Shown here in pieces: positions 1 through 8,200 of a stretch of 8,844 nt of DNA (within the stretch, counting starts at the first letter, position 1; each line of letters opens with the position of its first letter). Below the pieces are notes generated by a model. The model was not told the DNA's origin. It saw nothing but the letters and a program-made list of their open reading frames with translations, and did not search any database. Position numbers and translations under genes: made by a program. Source of the stretch: Planctomycetaceae bacterium (GTDB taxonomy: Bacteria > Planctomycetota > Planctomycetia > Pirellulales > UBA1268); NCBI GenBank assembly GCA_947464585.1, contig CANHYS010000054.1, positions 1 to 8,844 of the forward strand. Reading direction: 5' to 3'.

Positions 1-122
1 AGCGCCTGTGCGATCGCCTCGTTCGACATCCCGTGGGCGAGAATCGCTTGGATCATTTCGGTGACGGTGGGCATGGTGATTTTCAGCAGGAGGTCTTCGA
101 TGTACTTGGATTGGCCTGACAA
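1..122 (-). CDS. Possible partial N-terminus with helix-turn-helix-like segment
   Basis: On the minus strand a frame opens after a TAG (125-123), with possible starts TTG at 122 or ATG at 74, and runs off the left edge. From the ATG it begins MPTVTEMIQAILAHG and continues MSNEAIAQAL, which resembles the first part of a helix-turn-helix (as in LuxR-type or Cro/CI-type regulators, or transposase N-termini). Neither start has a convincing Shine-Dalgarno. Only about 25-40 residues are visible, so no family can be assigned. If real, it would lie downstream of recD in the same direction, about 130-180 bases away. It is probably mutually exclusive with the plus-strand ORF over the same bases. Confidence 0.3.
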   Translation of the reverse strand, partial: MSGQSKYIEDLLLKITMPTVTEMIQAILAHGMSNEAIAQA

Positions 123-213
123 CTACGGCCAGGAGTGGCGGGCGCTTCATGGGGCCTGTGGAGTGGCCCCTAGTGTGAGGGTTATGGGCGGACAAAACCA
201 TCTACTGCTCTGA
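1..213 (+). CDS. Possible ORF entering from the left edge, convergent with recD
   Basis: Plus-strand frame 1 is open from base 1 to a TGA at 211-213. Within it, an ATG at 100 has an excellent AGGAGGT (88-94) five bases upstream and would give a 37-residue peptide beginning MYLDWPDNYGQEW. I recognise no family. The frame could instead be the C-terminal 70 codons of a gene beginning outside the window; its stop falls in the left arm of the 209-256 inverted repeat, mirroring the recD stop, which is the arrangement expected of two convergent genes sharing one terminator. It competes with the minus-strand edge ORF over 1-122, and third-position GC cannot separate them because the two frames share third positions. 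Treat as tentative. Confidence 0.25.
   Translation, partial: SACAIASFDIPWARIAWIISVTVGMVIFSRRSSMYLDWPDNYGQEWRALHGACGVAPSVRVMGGQNHLLL
151..170. repeat. Small GC-rich inverted repeat
   Basis: GGGGCC (151-156) and GGCCCC (165-170) form a perfect 6-bp stem with an 8-base loop, about 80 bases beyond the recD stop. No T-run follows on either strand. It could be a second 3'-end hairpin behind the larger one at 209-256, or chance in GC-rich DNA. Confidence 0.35.
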
Positions 214-256
214 CTGGCGTCGTCACGGCGATCCCCGCCGCCAACGCCGAGTCAGA
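209..256 (-). terminator. Inverted repeat at the recD 3' end, likely operon end
   Basis: Paired arms: TCTGACT (209-215) with AGTCAGA (250-256), 7 bp; G249 bulged; GGCGT (216-220) with ACGCC (244-248), 5 bp; an internal loop; then CGGCG (226-230) with CGCCG (236-240) closing a 5-base loop. That is 17 base pairs in 48 bases. The recD stop (254-252) lies in the stem. On the minus strand a short TTTT run follows only about 11 bases later (197-194), so it is not a textbook Rho-independent terminator. It may act as a weak terminator, a Rho-associated end or a 3' stabilising hairpin for the operon mRNA. Confidence 0.5.
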
Positions 257-1988
257 TTCGCCGGAGCCGCTCGGCGAGGCCGGTGGCGCGGCGTACCTTC
301 CGCTCGACGCCAGCCCGAATCACCTCCTCGGAGCCGATGACCGTGACCTTCTTCGCCGCCCGCGTCACGCCCGTGAAGAGCAACTCGCGGGTGAGCAGCA
401 GGCTCTTGCGCATCGGCAGCACCACGATCGCGTGGTCGTATTCCGAGCCCTGGCTCTTGTGGATCGTGAGGGCGTGGACCGTATCGACGTCCTCGAGCCG
501 GGCGACGGGCACGCTGATGATCTTGTCTCCCAGCGGAAAAACCGCGTCCTTCCTCGGCCGCTCACCCGCCTGGTCGGGCTGCTCGACGGCAGGCACGACG
601 ACGCCGACGTCGCCGTTGTACAGCTCGATGTCGGGATTGTTGCTCGTCACCATGACGGGGCGGCCGGAGTACCAGCCGGGCGCCGGGCCGAGGCTGAGAC
701 GCTTCTCGATCCGCTGATTCCAGCCGGCGACGCCCATCGAGCCCGTCCGGTTGGCGCAGATCACCTGCAGCTTTGCCTGCTCGCCGAGCACACGTGTGGC
801 CCGTTCGGCGTGCGAGCCTGCTGCAGTTTTGGCGAGCTCGCGAAGCCGCCCGGCATGGTCCGCCGTAAGTTGCACGGTCGCTTCGAGCTGATCGCGATTG
901 CCGGGCTTGACCCATTCGACGTCCGCCGCGCCGGCGCTCAGAGCCGCGATCGTCGCCGCTGCGTCGCCCGCCCGGATGGCCGTCGCGAGGGCCGCAATCA
1001 TCGAGCCCTCGCGGTAGCGGTGCTGGCCTGTCAGCTCCTCGAGGCGGGCGTGGAGCTGCGAGCCCGGAGTGCGACACGCCTCGGCGATGTCGGCGAGCAC
1101 GGAGCCGGCCTCGACGCTCGCGAGCTGGTCCGGGTCGCCGACGAGCCGGAGCTCGGTGCTGGGGCCGAGTGCCGCCAGCAGCCGCTGCATGAGCGAACTC
1201 GACATCATCGACACCTCGTCGATCACCACGAAATCGTAGTTGAGCGGGCTGTCGGGGCCGTGGGTGAACTGTGGCGAGCGGGAAGGGTTGGAACCGAGCA
1301 GCCGGTGGACCGTGGTCGCGGGAGTGGCGCCGACCGTCTCCAGAACCTTCGCGGATGCCTTGGCCTTCGCGCAACGGTCTTCCAACGCCTGCTTCATGCG
1401 GGCCGCCGCCTTGCCGGTGGGAGCGGCAAGGGCGATCAGGGGCGGCTTCTCAGCCGATTCGATCCGGGCGATGAGATCCTTGGCGAGCGTGAAGGTTTTT
1501 CCGGAGCCGGGGCCGCCGAGGAGGATCCCGACCCGCGCGGAGCCATCACGGAGCAGGGACGCCGCGATCGCCTGCTCCTCGGCCAGCGAGCGGGCGAGAT
1601 AGAGCCGCGGGTGGTCGGCGGACGTGCGGTCGAGGATGAACGGCGTGCGGTCGCTGGGTGTGCCGACGAGCGAGGGGAGTGCGGTGATCGCTTTGATCCA
1701 TGGCTCGGGCTCGGTGGGCCACGCCGGCGCATCGGCGGCCTCGAGATCGATCGCGCCCGCCCACTCCTTGATCCGCGAGAGGTCGACGCAGGTATGGCCG
1801 TCGCGTGGCGTGCGGATGGCGAGGCACATGCCGAGCCAGGCAAGCAGCGACGGCTCGACCGGCTGGCCCGTGCGGCGGGCGACGGCGACCAGCATCCGCG
1901 CTGCAGCGAGGTCGGCCGTGGCGATCGCACCCGCGGCGCAGTAAGCGGCAAGCGCGGCTGTTTCATCCTGCGTGACGGTGGCCGTCAT
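252..1988 (-). CDS. recD: RecBCD exonuclease V, RecD (alpha) 5'-3' helicase subunit
   Basis: Encodes 578 residues from the ATG at 1988 (E. coli RecD has 608). It is the SF1B 5'-3' motor of RecBCD and is required for its nuclease activity. The N-terminal RecC-binding region (about 1-150) includes AIRTPRDGHTCVDL (57-70) and RLYLAR (128-133). Motifs: Walker A GGPGSGKT (158-165); Ia APTGKAAARM (189-198); TTVHRLLG (225-232); Walker B VVIDEVSMM (254-262); III LVGDPDQLASVEAGSVLADI (282-301); IV GQHRYREGSMI (321-331); YNGDVGVV (457-464); V TIHKSQGSEYDHAIVVLP (508-525); VI LFTGVTRAAKKVTV (537-550). All catalytic motifs are intact. An in-frame ATG 60 bases upstream (2046-2048) exists, but the start at 1988 is preferred: it forms an ATGA overlap with the recB stop, has GGAGAA six bases upstream, and the extra 20 residues would be read through recB. 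It is the last gene of the operon; its stop lies inside a strong inverted repeat. Confidence 0.96.
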   Translation of the reverse strand: MTATVTQDETAALAAYCAAGAIATADLAAARMLVAVARRTGQPVEPSLLAWLGMCLAIRTPRDGHTCVDLSRIKEWAGAIDLEAADAPAWPTEPEPWIKAITALPSLVGTPSDRTPFILDRTSADHPRLYLARSLAEEQAIAASLLRDGSARVGILLGGPGSGKTFTLAKDLIARIESAEKPPLIALAAPTGKAAARMKQALEDRCAKAKASAKVLETVGATPATTVHRLLGSNPSRSPQFTHGPDSPLNYDFVVIDEVSMMSSSLMQRLLAALGPSTELRLVGDPDQLASVEAGSVLADIAEACRTPGSQLHARLEELTGQHRYREGSMIAALATAIRAGDAAATIAALSAGAADVEWVKPGNRDQLEATVQLTADHAGRLRELAKTAAGSHAERATRVLGEQAKLQVICANRTGSMGVAGWNQRIEKRLSLGPAPGWYSGRPVMVTSNNPDIELYNGDVGVVVPAVEQPDQAGERPRKDAVFPLGDKIISVPVARLEDVDTVHALTIHKSQGSEYDHAIVVLPMRKSLLLTRELLFTGVTRAAKKVTVIGSEEVIRAGVERKVRRATGLAERLRRI

Positions 1989-1999
1989 GGGCGTTCTCC
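1985..1999 (-). promoter_or_regulatory. recB/recD ATGA junction with Shine-Dalgarno for recD
   Basis: The recD ATG (1988-1986) overlaps the recB TGA (1987-1985). GGAGAA at 1999-1994 lies five bases before the ATG, a good Shine-Dalgarno. This fixes the recD start at 1988 rather than the in-frame ATG at 2048, and suggests recD can load ribosomes itself as well as by coupling. Confidence 0.75.
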
Positions 2000-4900
2000 G
2001 GCGAACAGGCGGCTCAGCCGGGGCCACAGGGCCCGCGGTGGCTGCCATACGAACATGCCATGCCGCCTTCCGGATGAGTCGGTCGGTCCGTCGGGCCCGC
2101 GTGTGCCGCGGATGAAGGCGTAGACGATGCCGGCGAGGCAGTCGGACGGATCAGTCTCGCGGAGCCGCCAGCGAAGCATGCGGTAGACGGCCGTGCCGTA
2201 AACCACTGCCTGGAGCGGATAGTGATGGTCGGCCATCGCCGCGGCGAGACGATGGGGGGCGTAGGCCTCGGCGGGGTGCGCCATATCCGCCGAGTGAAGC
2301 TTGTTGGTCTTATAGTCGGCGATCACGAGGCCGGGCCGCACCGAGTCGGGCCGCCGGATACGCAGCACGGCGTCGATCGACCCGTTGATGAGCCCCGCGA
2401 GCGGGATGTCGAACGACCGGTCTTGCAGCTCCTTCGCGTAGCCGCTGAGAACATCGTCTTTCGGGAGCACCGCCTCGAGCACGCGGCCCACGTCGCTTGC
2501 CCTCACACCAGCGTCGATGCCCGCGAGCGCCATCTCGAAATCCATTTCGGTAAGCCGGTCGTCAGGGGAGATGTCGGCGAAGCAGACATCGCCGAGCGGG
2601 CCCCCGAACGGCGTGCGCATCGCGCGGAGGATCATCGTGGACAGGGCGTCGTGGCGGTCCTCGAACAGCTTCGAGGTCGCCGTGGCCGCAACGACCGCCC
2701 GCACCTCCTCGTCGAGGGGCTGGCTCGTGTCGATCCGCTCGAAGATCTCGTGCACGATACTGCCGAACGCGGTGCCGGCCGGAAGGTCAGGCAACGTGAA
2801 CTCCGCAGCGGGGGCGGGCAGGGCATCGCCGTCGTCGATCACCGCGGTGGCGGCGCCGGCGCCCGACTCGTCGTAGCCGCTTCCAACCGGCCCGGAATCC
2901 TCGACGGCCTGTTTCTTCTGCTGGTTGGTGATGCCGCTGAAGGACGTTCGCAGGTACGACTGCCGCACGCCCCCCGCCGGGAGCGGCGCGACCGAGACAG
3001 CTGGCGGCGTTTCCGGGCGGGTCGAAACCCAGCGCTCCGGGATCTGGGGCAGTTCGTCGACCGACCGCGGCGGCACGATCCCCTCGTATGCGAGCACCTC
3101 GCGGAGGACCGACTCTTCCTTTGTCGTCGCGGTGAGCACGCAGAGATGATGCTTGGCACGGGTGACAGCGACGTAGAGCTTGCGCTTCTGCTCCTCGCGA
3201 TGAAGCCGGGCCACTTCCGCCGCCGCGGCGGGAGACTTCGCACGGACGGCATAGGCCATGTCGAGGAGCCTCGCGCGGTCTGTGTGGTCGCCGCCTCCGC
3301 TGGCCGCATGGAAGACGCCCGGTTTGTCGTCGGTGCCGCCCTGCTCGGCCTTCCACAGGTCGGCGACGATCACGCAGGGAAACTCGAGCCCCTTGGCGGA
3401 GTGCACCGTCATGATCTTCACCGCATCGTCGTCGCTCTCGACGCGGCGGAGAACCAGCTCCTGCTCGTCGCCCAATCGTGCGAGCCGGTCAAACTCCGCC
3501 AGCAGCTCATCCGGTCGACAGCCTCCCTTGGGGCCATTTTCGTGGAGGAGTTCGACGACGTGCGCGAGGTCGGCGAGATGACGCTGCCCCTCGGCGCCTG
3601 CGGTCAGGCTCGCCATCATCGTGCTGTCGACGGTGATCTCCGCGCCGCAGGCGGCGATGCCCCGCCGTCGCACGGTCGTCGCCAGCCGGGCGACCGTGTC
3701 TTGGACCGGACGGATCGCGGATTCGGAGAGTGTGCCGGCGTCACGGAGCGAATGGCTGCCGAACAACCGCGTGGCGGCGACCCGCCGGATCCGACCAAGG
3801 CTGCTCGGCTTCTCCATGGCCTCGAGCAGGGCTCGGATGTCGACTGCCATCGCGCCCTTCATCACGCTCGCCGTTCCGCCCGTGACGGCCCTGATGTGGA
3901 TCCGGGCCAGGCGTGCAGCGATCTGGGTGCCAAGCCAATTCGTGCGGACGATCACACAGATATCGCCGGGCCTCACCGGACGGTTCGCCTCACTGTCCTT
4001 GATTGTGACCCTGTCCGGATCGAGAAGCTCGAGGACTTTGCGGACGGTGGGCTCCGCCAGCTTGTCTTGGCCGTTGACCTCGCCGAGATGGAGAAACTCG
4101 ACTGGCTCCAGGCCGACGATCCGCGATTGGGCGTTGCGTTCGTCTGCACCGACCTGCTCGTACGTGATGCGGCGGCCCGAGGCCTCGCCGCCGTCGAGGA
4201 ACACCGCGTCCTTCATGATCAGGTTGAGTCGGTCGACGAGCGGCCGGTCGGATCGGCGGTTGGTCGGCAACGTGCGGCGGTCTGCGTCGCGGGTGAAATC
4301 GACGTAGGCATCCACGTCGGCCCCACGAAACCCGTAGATTGCCTGCTTGGGATCACCCACGGTGATGAGCCGCCTGCCATCGCCCCCCGGGAAGAGCCGG
4401 CGAAACAGCTTCCACTGCAGCGGATCGGTGTCCTGCGCCTCGTCCACGATCGCGAGTTTGAACCGCTCCCGCAGCTGCGTGACGACCGCGTCTCCGTGTG
4501 CCCCGGCGACCACCTCCCAGGCCCGCCGCAGGAGACCGTCGAAGCTCGGACGCGACTGCATCGCGGCATGCACCCGCTCGACGCATCGGCTGACGAGATC
4601 AGCGGCAAGCGTCAGCCGTTTCTCGGCGTCTCCCTTGAACTCCTGGTCAACCCACGGCTTCATGAAGGGATCGCTCGCCGCGGTGGTGACGAGCGAGCGG
4701 ATCCGGTCCTCGTCCCATGGCCGTCCCTCGATGGCCTCCTTCACGACCTCGTCGTTGACGACCTCGTCGATGATGCGCGAGAGGGCATCCTCGTTGCCGT
4801 CGGCCTCCGATGGGATCCCGGCACAGGCGAGCACCCGCATGCAGACCGAATGGATCGTGGCGATGGTGGCGGTGTCGAACTCGGCGGCGGCCCGTTCGAG

Positions 4901-5212
4901 CCGGGCGGCGATCTCCGCCGGCGGGGCGACCTTGCCGTCACGCAGGTGCTCGTCGAGCTGGTCGAGCCGCTCACGCTGCTCGCCCCGTAGCAGGGCCGCC
5001 GTCGCGATGATCCGCCGCCGCACCCGGTCACGCAGCTCGGCCGCCGCGTTGCGGGTGAACGTCGTCACGAGGATCTGACTGATCGACAGCTTTGGGTTGG
5101 CCGCGAGGGCGAGCGTCACGTGCGCGGCGACGGCGTAGGTCTTGCCGGTGCCGGCGCTCGCGTCGACGACCGTGCCCTCGGGCAACGGATACTCGGTGTA
5201 TTGGAAGTTCAT
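1985..5212 (-). CDS. recB: RecBCD exonuclease V, RecB (beta) helicase-nuclease subunit
   Basis: Encodes 1075 residues, shorter than E. coli RecB (1180). It is a 3'-5' SF1A helicase fused to the complex's only nuclease. Helicase motifs in order: Walker A ASAGTGKT (18-25, K24); Ia TTFTRNAAAELRDR (50-63); TIHSVC (119-124); Walker B IVDEAQDTD (255-263); III VGDPKQAIYGFRGAD (285-299); IV TNRRS (317-321); V IMTVHSAKGLEFP (600-612); VI LYVAVTRAK (679-687). A Gly/Ala/Asp-rich stretch (about 769-805) links to the nuclease. Nuclease residues are intact: H821 in GSIVHEIFERI, D947 in GSIDAVLR, D966 and K968 in DYKTN, and Q1001/Y1005 in QAVVY; these correspond to E. coli H956, D1067, D1080, K1082. The ATG overlaps the recC stop and has only a weak GAG upstream, so it probably depends on coupling. 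Two oddities: motif IV has Arg (R319) where Trp/Tyr is usual, and motifs I and II are only 233 residues apart. Confidence 0.97.
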   Translation of the reverse strand: MNFQYTEYPLPEGTVVDASAGTGKTYAVAAHVTLALAANPKLSISQILVTTFTRNAAAELRDRVRRRIIATAALLRGEQRERLDQLDEHLRDGKVAPPAEIAARLERAAAEFDTATIATIHSVCMRVLACAGIPSEADGNEDALSRIIDEVVNDEVVKEAIEGRPWDEDRIRSLVTTAASDPFMKPWVDQEFKGDAEKRLTLAADLVSRCVERVHAAMQSRPSFDGLLRRAWEVVAGAHGDAVVTQLRERFKLAIVDEAQDTDPLQWKLFRRLFPGGDGRRLITVGDPKQAIYGFRGADVDAYVDFTRDADRRTLPTNRRSDRPLVDRLNLIMKDAVFLDGGEASGRRITYEQVGADERNAQSRIVGLEPVEFLHLGEVNGQDKLAEPTVRKVLELLDPDRVTIKDSEANRPVRPGDICVIVRTNWLGTQIAARLARIHIRAVTGGTASVMKGAMAVDIRALLEAMEKPSSLGRIRRVAATRLFGSHSLRDAGTLSESAIRPVQDTVARLATTVRRRGIAACGAEITVDSTMMASLTAGAEGQRHLADLAHVVELLHENGPKGGCRPDELLAEFDRLARLGDEQELVLRRVESDDDAVKIMTVHSAKGLEFPCVIVADLWKAEQGGTDDKPGVFHAASGGGDHTDRARLLDMAYAVRAKSPAAAAEVARLHREEQKRKLYVAVTRAKHHLCVLTATTKEESVLREVLAYEGIVPPRSVDELPQIPERWVSTRPETPPAVSVAPLPAGGVRQSYLRTSFSGITNQQKKQAVEDSGPVGSGYDESGAGAATAVIDDGDALPAPAAEFTLPDLPAGTAFGSIVHEIFERIDTSQPLDEEVRAVVAATATSKLFEDRHDALSTMILRAMRTPFGGPLGDVCFADISPDDRLTEMDFEMALAGIDAGVRASDVGRVLEAVLPKDDVLSGYAKELQDRSFDIPLAGLINGSIDAVLRIRRPDSVRPGLVIADYKTNKLHSADMAHPAEAYAPHRLAAAMADHHYPLQAVVYGTAVYRMLRWRLRETDPSDCLAGIVYAFIRGTRGPDGPTDSSGRRHGMFVWQPPRALWPRLSRLFAGERP

Positions 5213-5221
5213 GGGAGCTCG
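5209..5221 (-). promoter_or_regulatory. recC/recB ATGA translational-coupling junction
   Basis: On the minus strand the recB ATG (5212-5210) overlaps the recC TGA (5211-5209) as ATGA. The only ribosome-binding element is a short CGAG at 5221-5218, five bases from the start. A weak site with a 4-base overlap suggests that recB translation starts mainly by ribosome reinitiation after recC, which would keep subunit ratios near one to one. The overlap is seen; the coupling is inferred. Confidence 0.7.
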
Positions 5222-8200
5222 TAGCGCCGAGATGGAAACGCAAACAGCCGCTCGAAGGCGGTGTGGAAGGCAAGCTCGGGCGAACCAGGAGCGAAGACAT
5301 CGTCGAACTTTGGAGAAAGCCCGTACACCATCGCTTCACGGGTCCGGCTGAATCGTGGGCCACCGACCTTTTGGTTGAACAGGCTGATTCCGGACTCTCG
5401 CTTCTTCACCGTGGCGGCTGCCGCCTTGCCGAATCGACCGCAGGGATGGGCGAGCGCCTGCGGAAGAAGATCGCAGATCTCCGACAGTCGCTCGCGGGCG
5501 GCTTCCCGGTTCCGGAGCGGCTCGGCAAGCGTCACCTTCCGGGCGATCATCACCTCATGCTCGATACCGAGTTTCCAGTCCTGGTGGCGGGCAACGATGA
5601 CGGCCTGCTGTGGCGTCGGCTCGATCTCGGCCGCCTGTGCCACGAGCAGCCGCAGGGCGGCGACGTGGATCGGCATGCCGGAGGCCGTCTTGTCGCCATC
5701 ATCGACCAGCACATCCACGAGCTGGTTCGTCCCGGGATGGACGTTGGTGAGGCTGCCGGTGAGCAGGAGCTTGGGCAGTTGGATCCGAACGGGCACCGAC
5801 TCGAAGCCGGCCAGCGGAATCGGCGGCTCCTTCGCAGCAGCTTCGTTCTTGATGCCGCTGGCGAGTTGCCGCACCTCCTGGAGAACGCGCTGACCGAACG
5901 GGCCGAACGGCACGCGATCGGTCGCTTGGACGGCCGCAAGCCATCCCTGTACGCGAGCCTGTTCGTCGCCATCGTCCGTGAGGAGCAGATCGAGCAGGTC
6001 CTCGGCCAGGGATTTCTGTTCCCAGTCTTCGAGCGACAGTGGGATCGTCGCTGGAGGAAAATCCTCATCGTCTCGCCACGTGGAGATGTCGAGCGTTTTC
6101 CTCAGATAGAGCTTGAGCGGATCGCGGATCATGTCTTCGAGCATCGACAGCTCGACGACCGGCTCCTGTCTGGGCGGCCCTGGCCGGGTGACCTGGCGAG
6201 GCTCGTCGGCCTCCACGGTCTGCGCCACGGCGAGCGCCGCCTTGTCGTGGCTCCAGGTGATGCCCCGCTGCACGGAGCCCGCCTCGAAGTTGCGACGGCC
6301 CAAGGCATGGCGGGGGTGGGTGACCTCGATGGCGGATGGCTTCGCGGGATCTGGGCAGGCGACGCCGTGACGCACTGCGAAGTCGACGAGTTCGGCCAGG
6401 GGCGTCACCAGTGGCAGGAAATGGTTGTTCTTGATGTTCATGCCGTTGCAAGTGACGACGAGTCGATCACGGGCGGCGAGCATGCAGTCGAGAAGCGCCC
6501 GACGGGTGTCGATCCGCGGGTCGCCGTCGCCGGCGAGCGACTGCCGTGACACGAGGTCGTCGCCCTTCGGTTCCCCCGCCCCCACCGCGCCCTCGTCGTA
6601 GCCCGCGACGCAGATGACCCTGAAGGGCACGTCCCGCAGCGGCACCATCGACGTGGCCGTGATCGCCCCGGTTCGCAGCGGCTGCCGGCCGACGACCGAT
6701 TTGAGTTCCTCGACGAGGATCGCGCTGACGTCGGCAAAGGGCACCGCCGTGGCCGACGAAGCGGTGGCGAGCGAGCGGACCGCCCGCAGCGGCTCGGCGA
6801 GCGCGCGAGGCTCCGTGCCGCAAAGGCCGAAGATCGCCTCTTCGATCGCGCCGCACCACTCGGCCGCCGATCGCGGTGTGGCCCGGGCATCGTCGAGCGC
6901 CGCCACGACCTCATAGATTCGCGTGAGCGCCCCGATTGCATGGAGCGACTCGAGCGGCACATCGCGCAGCGGCACCACGCCACCCAGCTCCGGCTTCGCG
7001 TCGCCATCGGGAAGCGTGGTGCCCAGGAGCATCCGCTCGATTCCCGACCGCCAGGTGTGGGCCTCGGCCGCCGCCTCCGGGAAATGCTCGCGGCGACGCT
7101 GCCGAGCATCGAGTCCCCAGCGGATCGCAGTCCGTTTGATGAGCCGATCCCACGTGTCGACCGTGTCGTCGTCCATGCGGAAGTGCTGCTGTACGAGCGG
7201 ATGGGTGGCGACCTTGCGAAACTGCTCGACGGAGCACCGCGACCCGACGAGGCCGAGCAGGTCGACGAGCAGCTGCGCCGCCTCGCTCACCTCGCTGAGC
7301 CCGCGGTCGGCGATGACCAGAGGCAGCTTGACCCGCGGGTTGGCGTCATCGGTGATTGCGCGGGCGAAGACTGCCTCGAGGTGCGGCGCGAGTTTCGCGA
7401 GGCAGGGGCTCACGATCACGACGTCGTGAGGCTGGAGGCCTTCGAGATCGAAGAATGCGTGAAGCAGGGCATCGTACAGCACCTCCGCCTGCCGCGCGAG
7501 GCTATGGCAGCGGTGGACCATGAACGACGCATCTGCGGCCGGGTCGTGCGGCTCCGCGGCGGGCTTCTCGGCAGTGACGACCGACCGCTGCATGCGGGCG
7601 AGGAGCGGGGGCTGCTCGCCTCCATCCGCAGAGCGGGCGGCTCGACTCATCGGCCGATGCTCGGGCCGATAGCCTTGCGAAGCGAGCAGCATCTGTGTCT
7701 CGCGGGCACCGTGAAGCCAGGTCGCCACCAGCGGATCGAGATCTGCGGGCAGTTCCGCGGGCTCCCGCGGCGGCGGCACGGCCTCGGAGATCGGCGGGAG
7801 CGTCTTCCTCCACCGCGAGGCCAGTGGTGGCGATGGATGGACCAGCAGGGCTTCCACCTCGCAGACCGTGGCGATCTTCTTCAGGCTCTGGAGTTGCTGC
7901 AGCGAGAGCGATTGAAGGCCGGCGATGAGCAGCGGCTCGCGGCTCCGCAGGTTGTCAACGCGGAGGCGGTCGAGCGGGCCGGCGGAGCCGTTGCGCTCGA
8001 GGACCGCCCACCACGTGCGGAACTGCCAGCCGTCGGTCGTGGCCAGCATCTCCGCGGCCCAATCGTCGTCCACGGAACGACGTGGCGTGGCGACCGGGCT
8101 GAGCACTTCCTGGCCTGTCTGCCACCTCGCGATCATCGCGGGCCGCCGCACGTGATACTCGTCGAACAGCCCTGCGATCCGCCGGGCCCTGAGCAGGGGC

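Noticed and set aside
1989..2048. Longer RecD starting at the ATG at 2048
   Set aside because: It would extend 60 bases into recB with a low-complexity Pro/Ala/Arg peptide; the ATG at 1988 has an ATGA overlap and a GGAGAA site.
7725..7732. E. coli Chi octamer (GCTGGTGG on the minus strand) inside recC
   Set aside because: A single copy in nearly 9 kb of GC-rich DNA is close to chance, and RecC contact residues differ from E. coli, so it is not evidence of a functional Chi.
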